Below, piece by piece: positions 45,050 through 57,603 of a stretch of DNA of 64,000 nt. This DNA is from Beta vulgaris subsp. vulgaris. Its lineage: Eukaryota; Streptophyta; Magnoliopsida; Caryophyllales; Amaranthaceae. Within the stretch, counting starts at the first letter, position 1, and each line of letters begins with the position of its first letter. A program made the position numbers and the translations under genes. The DNA lies in the NCBI RefSeq assembly GCF_026745355.1, contig NC_079205.1, positions 51,631,916 to 51,695,915 on the forward strand, in the 5' to 3' direction. The notes under the pieces are model-generated. The model saw only the letters and a program-made list of their open reading frames with translations. It searched no databases and had not been told where the DNA came from.

Positions 45050-45057
45050 TAAACAAA
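45050..45057. repeat. Right 8-bp target-site duplication of the PMD-MULE
   Basis: TAAACAAA, identical to 37286-37293. Confidence 0.8.
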
Positions 45058-45159
45058 TGTGTGATTTTGCTAGGCAGGTGGTTGCAAAATTACATCAATG
45101 TTTTTTCAACCAACCCCAATGTTAATATTTAACGCATTGATAGAAAGGTGCTGTTACTA

Positions 45160-45860
45160 CACTATTTCCATATAGTCAAGTCATTTAAGGAACATCATAT
45201 AAGACATTTGTTGATTGTGTGGGAGACAATAAATTATGTTAGTTGATCTTGTATGGTGAGGCCAAGGTGTAATATGTTGACTGCCTATTGGTTGTTCAAG
45301 TGAAATTCTTTGATCACAAAATGACTACCACTAAGGCTATGTTCAGTTCACCTTATTTTTGCTTATTTCAGATTTAATCAGATCAGATCAGATCAGATCA
45401 GAAAAAATAAGTTCAGATCAGATCAGTTCAGATCATGCTTATATTTAAAAATCATTATATCTTTCATTACATATTAGTAAAAATTATAATAATTGAATAT
45501 TAATAAAGTACTCATTGAGACGAATCAAACAAGACCCCACATGACTATATTTTTCCTTATATATTGAGAAAAATCTAAAAGATAAGATCTTGTAATCAGA
45601 TCAGATCAGATCAGAAAAAATAAGTTCAGATCAGATCAGATAAGTTCAGATCAGAAAATTTCAGGTGAACTAAACATAGCCTAATTCATTGACAATGAAT
45701 TTTGGCATGATATTAACAGTCGAACCTCCATCTACTAAAATGTGCTTGACATTTTAGCCAAGGACATAACCAAAATTTAACCTACGTCGATCCAAAGGCT
45801 TTGACTTTTGCAAACATATATTCTTTTGTCAAGGCTAAGACGACACTATTACAAGATGTG
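45160..45860 (-). pseudogene. Gypsy-like aspartic protease relic, split by a MITE
   Basis: On the minus strand, about 45790-45690 translates (with frame changes) to a HILVDGGSTVNIMP-like segment. This matches the aspartic protease active site (DGGS for DTG/DSG) seen in the gag-pro junction of plant Gypsy elements. The Tourist-like MITE at 45335 interrupts its continuation. Stops are frequent and no LTR or reverse transcriptase is found nearby. Confidence 0.45.
45335..45681. mobile_element. Tourist-like MITE with GATCAGATCA repeats
   Basis: This 347-bp element has near-perfect inverted ends GGCTATGTTCAGTTCACCT and GGCTATGTTTAGTTCACCT. TAA flanks it at 45332-45334 and 45682-45684. Subterminal blocks of repeated CAGATCAGAT are mirrored at both ends. 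Confidence 0.85.
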
Positions 45861-46830
45861 AGTTTAGCCAACAAAAATGTAGGTTCTCTAGCATCCCATA
45901 CCTTGTCAATGGCGCAAGAGCCACTTGCAGATTCATTTCTCTAGCAGCTCATCCATGTGTGTTGGAAAAAACTCTAAGAAAACTAATATTTTTCGAGAGT
46001 TATCTTTGTCCATGATTATTGAAGAGTCGGTTTGAAAGTTTTCATTCTATTCAGCATGTTCCTCTTCATCGGCAATCTCCTCTACTACAAAAATATAGTA
46101 TGATATAATAAAGTAATTTTGAGAGAAGTATTCTTCCAAGGTTACGGAAAGAAGTGACTTTTGTTTTACTCATGTAGTGGGAAGACCCTTTTGTTTAGCT
46201 TATTCATTTGTAGCTTCTTTAGTGGTTTAGGGCTTGTGGTTATAGACTTGTTTACTTATACTTCACTTTGTTACCAACATCCAACTTTGTCATATGTTGC
46301 GAAGGATAATAGAAGTGACACGATGATCCATATATAACATATATATCTTGATCAATTGGACTAATTGTTCACAATGTATGCACGATCACATGCAAGCTAC
46401 AAAAAATCATGATATTGATAGTATTTAGGATCAAGAATCCTCTCAACCTCAACAAGGCGCTTAGATTCATGAGGCAAATCTATGTACTTCTTCTCAAGCA
46501 AATCATTTAGATTCCTAACAAATTAAAATATTTGGTATGATACTTGGTACTCCAATGCTAGAATCTATTTTATGGTGGGATCGTCATTATTAGGTTCGCT
46601 TGAAGATGGATATGAAATTGGAAAGAATCTGAAATAACCTAATCGATGACCCAATTAATACTTTTGCTTAAAAGTTTCCTTAATCTTATCCTTGATCAAA
46701 ATGTGGATTCATTTATACTACTATATGACAATTTTCGGATTACAAAAGGCTAAATTATATTAGAATAACTTAAAAACATGGAGACCATTTTTTTAATACT
46801 ATATATGACGCGTGTGCCTCAACTAGACAA
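45861..46830. other. Degraded intergenic sequence
   Basis: There is no intact gene. Scattered minus-strand frames could continue the Gypsy-like relic, but I see no diagnostic motif. Confidence 0.45.
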
Positions 46831-46889
46831 AATTGTAACAAAATGAAAGTTTCCTTTCTTGCAATGGTTCCGTTATTACATTTCCAATC

Positions 46890-47562
46890 AAATTAGAACA
46901 TGAGAAATCTTTGAGAAGGCTTGCTCTCCGGAGCTGGCTTTGACAAGGGCCAATGACTATTGCAGCTATAGGAAATTTAGTGCCAAGAAAGGGAATGCAA
47001 GCGCAAGGGTGAAGGCGCACTGGTGTCCTCTCCCGCCTAATGAAGTCAAGATCAATGTTCATGCAGTGTTTTTGACCAACTCCAAAATAGTGGGCTTGGG
47101 ATTAGTGGTAAGAGACGAAGGTGGAGCAGTGCAGCTAGCCATGGCTCGCCTGTTATTGCAAGATTGGTCTGTGGTCTATGGAGCATGCTGAGACGGCAGC
47201 TATTATTTGAGCTCTCAAGGTGGCGCGGCAACATGAGTGAGCTAGGGTGGTTCTGGAGAGTGATACCCATACCATCATCTGAACCATTAACAACTTGTGT
47301 CATAGAAGAGGTGACATTCAAATGGTTGTTGAAGATGTCAAACACTTGAGAACTGGGTTTGATAGTTTAAATTTTGTTTTTTGCTTTTTGCTTTCGTGAA
47401 TGAAATAAAATAGCTCATAGATTAGCTAAGTGGGCTACTTATAGATATTGTGATGAGGTTTGGCTTGATGGAGGTCCTATTTGGATTTCCGTTCTGATTG
47501 TTTCAAATTCTCTGAATATTTCTACTTAATAAAATTTAGCCTACCTTTCACATAAAAAAAAT
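46890..47562 (+). pseudogene. LINE RNase H relic with poly(A) tail
   Basis: Plus-strand translation gives WCPLPPNEVKINVHAVF, then GLGLVVRDEGGAVQLAMAR, the start of a plant-LINE RNase H (compare VNVDAS...GLGVVARDSNG in the LINE at 1369). After a stop, further frames continue the domain in broken form. A run of eight A at 47554-47561 probably marks the element's 3' end. The catalytic first Asp is replaced (NVHAVF), so it is dead. Confidence 0.65.
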
Positions 47563-48127
47563 AACTTAATTGTAGGTAAGATACAAATAAGGATTGATCT
47601 TGAATTTCCCACGCATATTATCCCTAGTGAAGAACCCTCTCTTCCGACAAATATATATACAAAGTTTTTTATTCAACTTCGATCTCCGATAAGGAACCGA
47701 GCCCATATGACTTTCCCCCTTTTTCTTCCAAAAAAATTGGCTATTGGTTGGTCAAAGCCTTTTTTTTCCTTTACGACAACTGTTAAAGAATATCAATAAT
47801 AATTTTTAAACTTTGATTCCACAAGTGGAATACCCTTGAGGCCTTGAATAACCAACGTTCGACAATTTTTGTTCCACTGTGTATAGCTTTAGACATCTGC
47901 AATATTATAACCATCCAAACTCCTTAGACGATAACTAATCTTAAAGTTTGTCTCCAAAGGGAGCCTATTTAATATATTAAATCAATTTTGAGATAATTTA
48001 AGGTTTTGGTTTAACCCTCCAAAATAGAAAATATTTTAGGAAGGCTTGCCATGATGAAGTTCATCATTAGGAGAGATTATCTTGACGTCACAATATCCAT
48101 ATATGAGAGTGTGGTTTGCAATCACTG
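47563..48127. other. Gene-free spacer
   Basis: AT-rich sequence between the two LINE fragments; I see no structured feature. Confidence 0.5.
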
Positions 48128-48139
48128 CTGAAAGTACTT
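48128..48139. repeat. Left target-site duplication of the truncated LINE
   Basis: CTGAAAGTACTT recurs at 50048-50059. The match seems to extend imperfectly into the following pyrimidine-rich sequence on both sides. Confidence 0.6.
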
Positions 48140-48148
48140 ATCCACTCT

Positions 48149-50047
48149 TTTTTAGGGGAAAGAAAATTGCATTAATCAAGGGACAAAGTGTCCATGAGTA
48201 CAAAGGGAGCTACTTCTCTTGGGAAATGTCACTCCAAACCTTGTTCGACTCCAAAAGGCACAACTCTTGCAAGATTATGGGCTACAGAATTCTCATCTCT
48301 ATTAACATGATTAAAACTAAAAGAACGAAGAGATTCACACATAAACAAAATATCACCAAGTACAGAATCCAAATCTGAGAAAAAAGTGCGGACTTTGTCA
48401 ATCGTGTAGTCACCACTTGGGCATCCGACTCGATTATCACATCTTCCATAGCATGGGTCTTGGCTAGGAGCACCGCCATATGTATGGCTTTACATTCAGC
48501 TACTTCCGGTGGCCAATAAGATCTAATGTGTCTCACTGCGGCAAAGCAAACACGGCCAATCGAGTCACGGGCAGTAACGCCTAACCCAATCCATCCATCA
48601 TCACCAACACTGGCTTCAGTGTTGAGCTTGATTGCACCACTTGGTGGAGCTATCCATCGAGACGAGCTGATGGTGGGAGGCTTTGTAGCACGTCCATAAA
48701 TGCGTAAGGAATATTGATTGTACTCCTCCACTTGCCTTCCAATTCTTTGACATACTACAAATGATGGAGTGCTTAGATTCTCAAATACCTTCTTGTTTCT
48801 TTTTACCCACATATTCCACAAGACATAACAACCACGTTGAACCATTTGTTTCTCCAAGCCACACCAGCGCACCAACATGTCACCCATCTCCTCTCCCAAT
48901 ATATCCCTGACTAAATCTTGACAATTCATGTCCTCCCAATACCTAGCTACTTTCGGACACTACCTCGCTCGCACCATGGGCAGCAAGAATCTTCAACCAA
49001 GTGACGGCTCTTGAGCACCTCCTTTACCGGCAAAGACTTCGTACAAGCTCGCCAAAGAAAGTGTCTAACCTTAGGTGAGACATCCAAGCTCCACAAAAGT
49101 CGCCAAACGCTATGAAAGTCATTCAAGTTCTCACCCTTGCCTAACATATAAGCGATTTTCACCGAATATAATCCATCTTTTGAGTACGCCGATGTCAACT
49201 CATCATCATTTATATTCCTTGAACTCAATGGAATGGCAAGAATGCAACGTTGGTCACTCTCAATAAAAGACCTCTCTACCGCATCCACTTTCCACTCCTT
49301 CTATCTTCATCGATCAAATCTCCCACAACATTCAACCCCTCCATGACATCACTTTTGATAAACCTCCCCTCCTCATCCCCCACCCACGGTTCACCCCATA
49401 AATCGATGTATTTTTCATCTCCCACCCTCCAAATGACACCTTCCTTACTAAGCTCTTCGTACTCCATATACTTCGCCATGAGTAACTGTTTGAAAAGCCT
49501 GACCTTGCTTTAAAATAATCACCATGAGGGTAATATTTACGCTCATAACACGACTCATAAGTGAATTTTTATAGTGCAACAGACGTCAAACTTGCCTACC
49601 CAACAGTGCATCATTGTACACAGCAAGGTCCTTAAACCCCATAAACCCCCCCCCCACACACACACACACACACAAATTTTGGTGTGCACATCTTTTCCCA
49701 ACTCAACCAATGCATCTTCCTCTTGTTACCTATACCACCCCACCAAAATCTTCCATGGCCAAATGAATTGTCTGAATGATCGACACTGGAAGCTCATAAA
49801 CATCCATTAATAGGTAGGGAGAGCTTGAATAACCGCCTTGATGAGAACTTCTTTCCCAGCTCTGGATAGTAACTTTTCTTTCCATCCATCTAACTTCTTC
49901 AACATTCTATCTAACAGCTCTCGGAACACCACTCTTTTTGATTAGCCACAAATAGTAGGGATGCCAAGATATTTCTGATGCTTATCAACTTGCTTCATAT
50001 GGAGAATAGAAATCAAAGCTTCTTTTTGCTCACCGCATACACCTTTA
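48149..50047 (-). mobile_element. 5'-truncated L1-like LINE (ORF2 3' half)
   Basis: This element is related to the LINE at 1369 but diverged. Reading right to left it has the end of reverse transcriptase (50040-49500), zf-RVT (SPKVRHFLWRACTKSLPV, about 49060) and RNase H (LNTEASVGDDGWIGLGVTAR, about 48600; IIESDAQVV, about 48440), ending near a T6 at 48149-48154. Frameshifts separate the frames 49479-49276, 49288-48947 and 48929-48282. The first RNase H Asp is Glu (NTEAS). It is truncated at the 5' side, as is usual for LINE copies. Confidence 0.82.
49646..49675. repeat. C10 (CA)n tract inside the LINE
   Basis: Ten C followed by about ten CA units within decayed LINE sequence; a microsatellite expansion after insertion. 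Confidence 0.9.
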
Positions 50048-50059
50048 CTGAAAGTACTT

Positions 50060-50340
50060 CTCCTCCTTTTTTCTCTCTTAGTATATGAGAATGTTTAGCC
50101 TAATCTTCCTTCATCTACCCCAATATATAAATTTAGGCTTGACTTTTAGAGCATCAAATAATTCATTATAAAATGGGAATGAAGATTCACTATAGTTTTC
50201 GATTGGTGTTTTATATGCATGGTATATGTTTGGACCTATGATATGGTCCAATATTGTCATGTAAAGCGCACCTAAAAGATCAATCCAATAGGCTCTCAAT
50301 GGGGCCATCAGCTTTTTAGGTAAAAAGTAAGTTTACCATG
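50060..50340. other. Spacer with a short minus-strand frame
   Basis: The frame at 50308-50111 (65 aa) has no family signature. It may belong to the retroelement suggested by the following region. Confidence 0.35.
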
Positions 50341-50640
50341 AAAGGAAGGCAACTTTCCTAAAAGATGAGATGCCCTTTATAGGGTTTCTCATCTAGGAAA
50401 TCCCAAACATTATAAAAGCAGCAAGCCCAATCAATGAGCAGGTATTCAATTACTCACCTACCAAATCAGAGCATCTCTCTCTACGATTACTCACTTTCTC
50501 TCCCTCCCTCAACTGACTTGAGCGTTGGAGGGGCTTTCCCGAAAACACCCCCGGGTCAATTTTTCTTGTATTGCGGGACCTCAGGTGACAAGACTCGGGA
50601 TTTTAGTCTCTCTAATCACACATCACTTCTTTGACTAGTG
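50340..50640 (+). mobile_element. Possible Gypsy LTR fragment (promoter and R-U5)
   Basis: CATTATAAAAGCAGC (about 50411) resembles an LTR TATA box. About 110 bp later comes CTTGAGCGTTGGAGGGGCTT and ACACCCCCGGGTC, phrases typical of Gypsy LTRs in plants as I remember them. LTR borders and primer-binding site are not identifiable. Confidence 0.35.
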
Positions 50641-50945
50641 TCAAGGCGAAAACCTCTTTTAAAATAATATTAACGTATATCTTTCGTAGAAAAAGTATTT
50701 TAAGCCAAATGACCAAAATTTTAACTGGAATTTATGTAAAGAGTCGTTGATATCTTGGATTTAGATACTCGTGAGTTGTGATAATGTTCTCCCTACCTAG
50801 TTCCCCTTGGCCATGGGTTCGAAACATCATTATTAGATATCTAATTATTTTTTGGTTGATTTTGATAGCTCAAAACTTTGGAATGTAATGCTAAGTTCTT
50901 GACTTTGTTTTCATCATAAGAGACCATATGGACTCCAAAATAGCC
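50641..50945. other. Gene-free spacer
   Basis: No feature recognised. Confidence 0.5.
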
Positions 50946-50948
50946 TAT

Positions 50949-51230
50949 GGGCGTGTTCGACAACAATAGCTGTTAACTGTGTTGGTAGCTGTTAGTTGTG
51001 CTGGTAGTTGTTATTGGCTGTTAGCTGTCCAAGTAGTGGTATAAGATATTGATGTTCGGTAAAAGTTGTCAAAGTAGCTATTTACAAATAATTAATTAAA
51101 AAACTCAAACAAAACTTTTATATACAATTTATGCACTACTAAAGCTACCCCAAAAGCTATAAATTGTAGCTTTTCACAAACACTACTTGTAACACTAAAA
51201 GCCACTTACCCCACTACCTTGCCAAACACT
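50949..51230. mobile_element. Probable MITE with GTGTTTGGCAA-type ends
   Basis: Left GCGTGTTCGACAA and right, inverted, GTAGTGTTTGGCAA form imperfect inverted ends. Subterminal GTTGGTAGCTGTTAG and AAAGCTA/TAGCTTTT repeats support a miniature element. The target duplication is unclear. Confidence 0.45.
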
Positions 51231-51631
51231 ACTAATATTTTTTTAATTAGTATTTTGACCTGGTCAAGACACTAAAATCTACTTAAAATAGTTGTGTGAA
51301 ATCTCTCAACCTCTCCATTTTTCGAGCCGAAGCCAGAAGTCGTAGAGAAGGAACTAAAAATAGCTCTTTTTCATTATCAAAACAGTACTAGGAGACAATC
51401 TCAATATAATTATTTTACAAAAAAAGAAACTCAATATGGTCAAATAGAATTAATGGCTCTCTTAGTTTGGAGATGCATAACACAATTTGTTACGAAAATG
51501 ATTCTCCATTTCAAATACATTTTTGTTTGTCAAGAAATTAAGATATGTCAACTCTCTATGGTGGGAACCCCATCGATCGTGAAATGGGGCTGATCCTTGA
51601 ATTAGACCAGACAATTTTCAATGGAATTCTA

Positions 51632-51805
51632 CCTACTATAGAGACTACCTCCATTTTATTTGATTTTTTACATTAAAAGTAAGATAACCTACTATATATA
51701 GAGATTAGCTCCATTTTATTTGATTTCTTACATTAAAAGTACGATAACCCTACTATAGAGATTAACTCCATTTTATTTGATTTCTTACATTAAAAGTAAG
51801 ATAAT
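51632..51805. repeat. Three tandem copies of a unit of about 57-62 bp
   Basis: The unit is CTACTATAGAGATTAACTCC, then ATTTTATTTGATTTCTTACA and TTAAAAGTAAGATAAC, repeated three times with small changes. Confidence 0.8.
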
Positions 51806-54800
51806 AAAATATTAGGTAGATGGGAGGAAGTGAAAAAGACTATTGACCATTCGAGTACATGTTCACTTCAAATTTTATTTTATAACTCTAATTAACCTGG
51901 TCTATTTTTAAATTTATTAACTTCTTAAAAAGCTTTTTTTTAAAAGTATTTCACTTAACATGAAACGAAGAACACTTAATATGGAACGAAGAAGTATATT
52001 ATATGAGAGCTCTTCTTTAGCTTTTTATTACATGGAGAAACAAAAGAGGCGTGACTAGAAATTACAGGCGAGGAGTTAAGTTACCGATGCCGACACAAAA
52101 AGTTACCGTGCATAGAAAAATTGAACTGCCCATTAATTTATGGCATTCACAGTAAAAATTGTCAGAAACTCTCTAGTCTCTATCACAATATATTTCACTT
52201 TACTCAATATATTCTTGCCTTTAACTTCGCTCAGAAACTACCGCACTATTATTGCAAATTTAACCGTGGTTAGTGGAAGTAATGCTAGTTAAGTTTGCTT
52301 TATTTGACTTTCATACAAACAAAATTAATATCATTCTAAAAAAAATTAACGAACCATCACTATATTCTAATTTCGGATATCACGACAAAGGAATTTCAAT
52401 TTTTTAAATAATGTTAAAAGAGTCACATGGTAAAGAAAAAGACATTAACCAAATGAAACCTTCAAAAAGATAAATATACAAAAATATCAATTTATATATT
52501 TATTCTTACAATGTGGTCCATAAAATACAATACTGTAAGAAGTACAACTGTTCAACTGTATAAATCACAATACAAGCAAAAAAATCTAACCAAAACCCAA
52601 ATCTAAATGTATAGATTCACAAACATTACTCAAAAGCTTCAAACTTCATATACAAAGACATTAAAAAAAAAGTATTAAAACAAAATATTCATTCAATCCA
52701 TAAATTGCAGTACATAATAATCTAACAGTCTTCATTCACATGGTTACCAACCTGACAACAAAATAAACCAAAAACAAAATATTAAGGTAGCATATATCAT
52801 AAAATAAATATTCCCTTTTCAAAAGATAAGGCATTCACTCTTTACAAAAATTTGCTTTGAATCTCTCAAATACGATAAATAAAAATTATACCATTGGATT
52901 CGTATTGAAAAATACTATAATAATATTAGTTTTTATAATTTTCTATCAACATAAATTGAGAGTAATTGACAGTCAAAGTTCAACTTCAAACATCGTGCGT
53001 GCCTTATATTGTGAAATGAAGGGAGTACTTCAAAGAGTAGATCTACATCGTTGACCATATTCTCAGATGTTTAAACTTCAAATATAAAATCAGGGTTATG
53101 AAAACTTAGAAGAAGGAAAGTAAACATTATCTTTTAAAAATAAAATCATCAGAAAAAAAAAAATTAAGACAAGTATTGTAGAAAAAAAACTTTTTAAAAT
53201 ATATGTTCAAAAAGAAGTGAAATAAAAACCAGAAAAGATGTAAATATGAAGAAATTATGAAGAAAAAAAAGTAAAGATGATAAGAAAATGAAGAAGAAAT
53301 ATGGAGGAGAGAGAAGACGTAGAGCTCCCTTCAATCCAAAAAATGACCAAACGAAAGAAAGGCAAATAACAGCTCCTGAGATATGCAAAGCCAGAGGCCT
53401 ATATTATGATGAAATTTAGGACTGTGGATATCCATATATCAGCAGCAGTATTATGCCTCAGTAAGGCCTTCTTTTGGACTTCAAGGAGCTCTGCTACTTC
53501 ACTTTACTTCACTTCATAAACCTAATAATAATCTTAATTATATATATATTGTATGTGATTTTTGTGAGTGAAAACCCTAATAAGAATACAACCAAAATGA
53601 AAGACTACTGCTTGAGGTTTCAGGAGGTCTTCATGTCTCTTTATATAAGGGGGATATGGAGGGTGTGTGTGTTTTTCTAACCCTAAAATGAACACCTAGG
53701 TCTTTGGGTTTTTCATTTTTTTTAATGATTAAGTTAATTAATCTGTTGATATTATAATATTTTCTTGCTTGATAGTATAAACTATAGTGGATCATGAATG
53801 AGTGGTAGGCAAAGAATAGTTGGGTTTGGCAATGAAACGACACTTTTGACTGTTGGTTTTAGTTTTTGAAATCTTGCTTTCTTTTTTTAAAGGTTTATAT
53901 CCAGAAATAAAAGAACATTTAAGTATGCGTGTGTATGTAATAATCTCGCGTTGATGGGAAGAAATCTCATATTATCTCTCGGTCAAATGTGTAAAAGATG
54001 GTAAAATCTTACAAATGGAAAGTTTAGATATCCTTTTGTTAATAAAAAAGATTTCATATTATATCGATTCGCATTATGATTTACAAGATATTGAGTTAAG
54101 TACTTGTGTGTTTTGCATTTGTAAAGAGTCTGATATAGATATTTTTTTTTAATCGATACTATCAAAAGTATATATATATATAATATACTAGTACTAAGAT
54201 GTTTGCATTTTGTTATGCTTACTAATTAGATGCAAAGTCTTACATCTCACAAATGACCGCGACTTCTTTTGTATCGAGTTTACTACATAGATCATTTATA
54301 GATGGATCAAGTAGCTTATTTGTTAACTTGTTATAGTCACGTGCATGGGGTGATATTTATGACTTCTGAATCGGAGATCAAATAACATTTAATTTGCATT
54401 ATTGTTCTTGTGGCCCTATTAGTAACTAGCAAACAATAAATATTGTAAACTTAATTATTATGTACTATCTGTTATTACATATGTGAATATAACCAAGCAC
54501 TTATATAAGCAACTGTTTACGATCGATATATATGGTTTAAATCAATTTTATTACTCGTATAAAACATAACAATGATATATATATGAGGGCTCTTGTGAGA
54601 ACACCTCCTCTATGTGAGAACACTTTTTAATGTAAGAACAAATCTGGACCTTTGGATCTAATATAATCATTTTAAATACACTTATGAGTAATGGCATTTT
54701 CGTAATTTAATTTAACCCTTACCCCCTTCTTCCTCACCCCTTTCACGCTACTTTTTTTTCTCTCTCTATCTTATCTTTCTCTCTCCTCTGTATCGTCGTT

Positions 54801-54898
54801 TATGGAGCTTTAGTTCTTCAAAGTTTTAGCTCGATTATTTGCGAATTCCACACTATTTTTTCCAGAAAGTGTGTTGCTTACTATGATACAGCAGAGGG
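51806..54898. other. Three kilobases of AT-rich intergenic sequence
   Basis: No gene is supported. The small frames present are AT-rich and family-less. At 54585-54640, GAGGGCTCTTGTGAGAACACC with a second TGTGAGAACACTTTTT may be a transposon end. 54720-54790 is pyrimidine-rich. Confidence 0.5.
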
Positions 54899-55261
54899 TA
54901 GAGATGGCAATATCCAGTGGATCACCCGACCATCCGCTCCATTCGGTTTATTAAGTGGGTGAAAAACCCGGTTTAAACGGATGATAGTCGGGTGACGAAT
55001 AATCGGGTGATAGGTGTGGGTCGGGTTCGGGTGATATTTTTTCATCCATCACCCGACCCATCACCCGTTTACCACCCGATCCGTCACCCGTTTAAAGTAA
55101 AAAATATATAATTTTTAAAATTTTTGGCTTTTTCATTTTTACAGCTTTATTAATCTATAGCCCAAAAGTTACAAGATGATAATATAAGTATATAAATGTT
55201 AATAATGTGGATTAGGGTTAGTTTGGAGACGATTTTACATAGTAAGTAGAATTAGTAAACC

Positions 55262-56679
55262 TTTTATGTGTGTTACTGCCCATTGGATCGATGATGAGTG
55301 GTTTTTGTTGAAATATATTATTGCTTTTGAGCTTATGGAAGAGAGTCATAGTGGGTACAACATAAAAGCTCGTTTAATGGAGTGTTGTAAGAAATACCAT
55401 TTGCTTGATAAAGTGTTTTCGTTATCTATGGATAATGCAACGGCCAACACTAAGGCCATTGATTTCTTGAAGCAGGAAAGTAGTTTAAGCTTATATTAGA
55501 TGGTCAATTCTTACATGTTAGATGTTGTGCTCATATACTCAACCGTCTGTTCAAAAGGTATAGCTTGTTTACAACCTTTATTAGAGCCCATTAGAAATAT
55601 CGTTAGGGTCCTAAGAAAAAGCCAGGTTACGAGGAGGTACATGGCATTGTGTAAAGAATTCGGCTTGCCGAAGAAGGTCTGGTCTCTTGATACTCCAACA
55701 CGATAGAACTCTACATACTTATAAACTGCTGAATGATGCAATCATGTATCGTGATGTTATGACTCCTTTATATAATGAAGTTGTTTCGAAAGAAGATATG
55801 TTGATTACTGATTATCATTGGACAGTTGCAATGCTTGTTCGGATGTTCTTAAATCTTTTCACAATGCAACTAACACATTTTCTTTGGTTTATGAACCCAA
55901 CATTCTTTTGGTAATTGTAGAATGCATTAAGGTGGTACATGCCATCAATGAGAAATTGGATGTGAGTGAAATCAAAGTTGTGCTTGATAGCATGAAGGTA
56001 AAGTGGTTTGCATATTTTAGTGAATTTCCATACATTTATGTTGTTGCCTGTATACTTGATCCGACGCTTAAACCTGATGGCCTATCAAACTTGCTAAATT
56101 TCTATTATCAATGTTTAGGTGTTTCTTATGATGTTGGGAGTTATGTTTTGAAGTGTAGACATCATTTGGAGGAACTTCATGATCATTATGTCTCGTTTAG
56201 ACCCGATTTCATTCCGACTTTCGGACATGCAAATACTGTTCGCTTTGATTCTTTAATTACTAACATATTGAAGAAACAAAAAACTAGTGTTTTCGGATCC
56301 GCTTGCGCAGGGGTAGACGATTATTTGTCCTATCAATTTGAAACAGGTGCAGATTTCCACATTCTCAAAATGGTGAAAACTTAAGGAAAATCAATTCCCC
56401 ATTTTGGCTAGAATTGCAAGCGACGTACTTGTAATTCCAGCATCAGCTATTGCTTCGGAATATGCTTTTAGTGCAGGTAGAAGAGTGCTGGATTAAAAAA
56501 GAGCTCGTCTATCTCCACAAAGCATCGAGATTTGCGTTTGCAAGAAAGATTGGGATCAAGCCGAAAAAAGAACGCAAGGATTAAGGGAAGATGAAACAGA
56601 AGATGATGATCCTTGGATGCTAATGGACACCGAATCATCTAGTTCATCCAATGCAGGGGAACATACAGATGGGGGATAA
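55262..56679 (+). pseudogene. hAT (BED/RICESLEEPER-like) transposase remnant
   Basis: The N-terminal BED finger is missing. The first recognisable part is AHWIDDEWFLLKYIIAFELM, followed by SLSMDNATANTKAIDFLKQE (about 55420), a region with LEPIRNIVRVLRKS, and the hAT C-terminal dimerisation motif: FPILARIASDVLVIPASAIA then SEYAFSAGRRVLD (about 56395-56495), with a stop in place of the next residue. Several stops and frame changes occur (55499, 55705, 56383, 56496). Transposases of this type cut and paste DNA with an RNase-H-like fold; some relatives are domesticated plant genes, but this copy is dead. Confidence 0.78.
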
Positions 56680-57390
56680 TAGTCAATTGTCATCCACAAC
56701 TTCAAATAAAATAATGTATGTAGAGAACTACGTAGGCTTTGATTCCTTCAAGATACGTAGGCATCTTACTCCTTGAAAATTCAATATAATTGCCAAATTA
56801 TATTGTAATTCCTTAAAAATTCCAATATAATTGCCAAATTATATTGTAATTTTCAAATGTAAGTCCAAACTCCCCTTCCCATCAAAAGGGGGGGGGGGTT
56901 TCCAATAATTAATTAATTTGATTATAAGAATTACATACAAAAATTTATTGTTCTTGTAAATCATATATATTGTAAATTCTTATATGTGTAAGTATCTAAA
57001 TTCTTATTGTAAATTCTTATTGTAAATAAATTAGATACATACTATAAATTCTTATCGTACTGAAATTATCATATTTGTAAATTCTTATTTATTGCATATT
57101 TATATTTGGATATTGTAAGTTCTTATTATGAAGAAAATATTTATTGGAAAATCTTATTTATCGTCTCTGGTTGTACTTTGACATTGTAAATTTTATTGTA
57201 ATGCAATATTTGTTATACATTCTTATTCCAAAATTATATATTCTTATTTATCGTCAATAGTTGGTTTTCCTTGTTCTTTATTATTTAATTATGCTCAAAA
57301 TTTATAATTCCTTGGGAGCCATATGTGTCTCCCCATTTAATGGCTTGTGAGCCGTTGTTAATGACTTTAGGTCCGTTGAAAATGGAAAAA
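56680..57390. other. hAT 3' region: AT-rich with short repeats
   Basis: A 44-bp direct repeat (AATATAATTGCCAAATTATA...) lies at about 56783-56868. A G11 run is at 56888-56898. 56940-57240 repeats TGTAAATTCTTAT irregularly. No gene. Confidence 0.6.
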
Positions 57391-57603
57391 GCCCTGAACC
57401 CTCGACCCAACCCGACTAGAACCGCAATCCAACCCGTCCTGAACCGGTGGTACACCGGTCCCGGTTTCACAGTCTGTAGCCCTGATCCTGAACCGAACCC
57501 GTCACGTTCACGATTCAGTTCAGTTCAGGTCCCCTTCCCACTGAACCGGCCCGACCTTCAATCCGCCCCTGAACCGGCCCAGCCTAGATCGTGGCCACGT
57601 CTA

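Larger units (their letters stand above)
54899..57603 (+). mobile_element. Decayed hAT transposon
   Basis: The left end TAGAGATGGCAA and the inverted right end TAGACGTGGCCA match at 9 of 12 positions. Left subterminal DNA (54910-55095) is crowded with CGGGTG/CACCCG; right subterminal DNA (57395-57600) is crowded with GAACCGG/CCCG motifs. The transposase remnant lies between. No 8-bp duplication is seen, so one end may belong to another copy. Confidence 0.6.

Noticed and set aside
46767..47570. AATAACTTA at both sides of the LINE RNase H relic as a target duplication
   Set aside because: It is only 9 bp, AT-rich, and the left border of the relic is not defined, so chance is likely.
53194..54165. 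Several 60-70-aa frames in the AT-rich spacer
   Set aside because: They are short and hydrophobic or Lys/Asn-rich by composition, with no splice context or family features.
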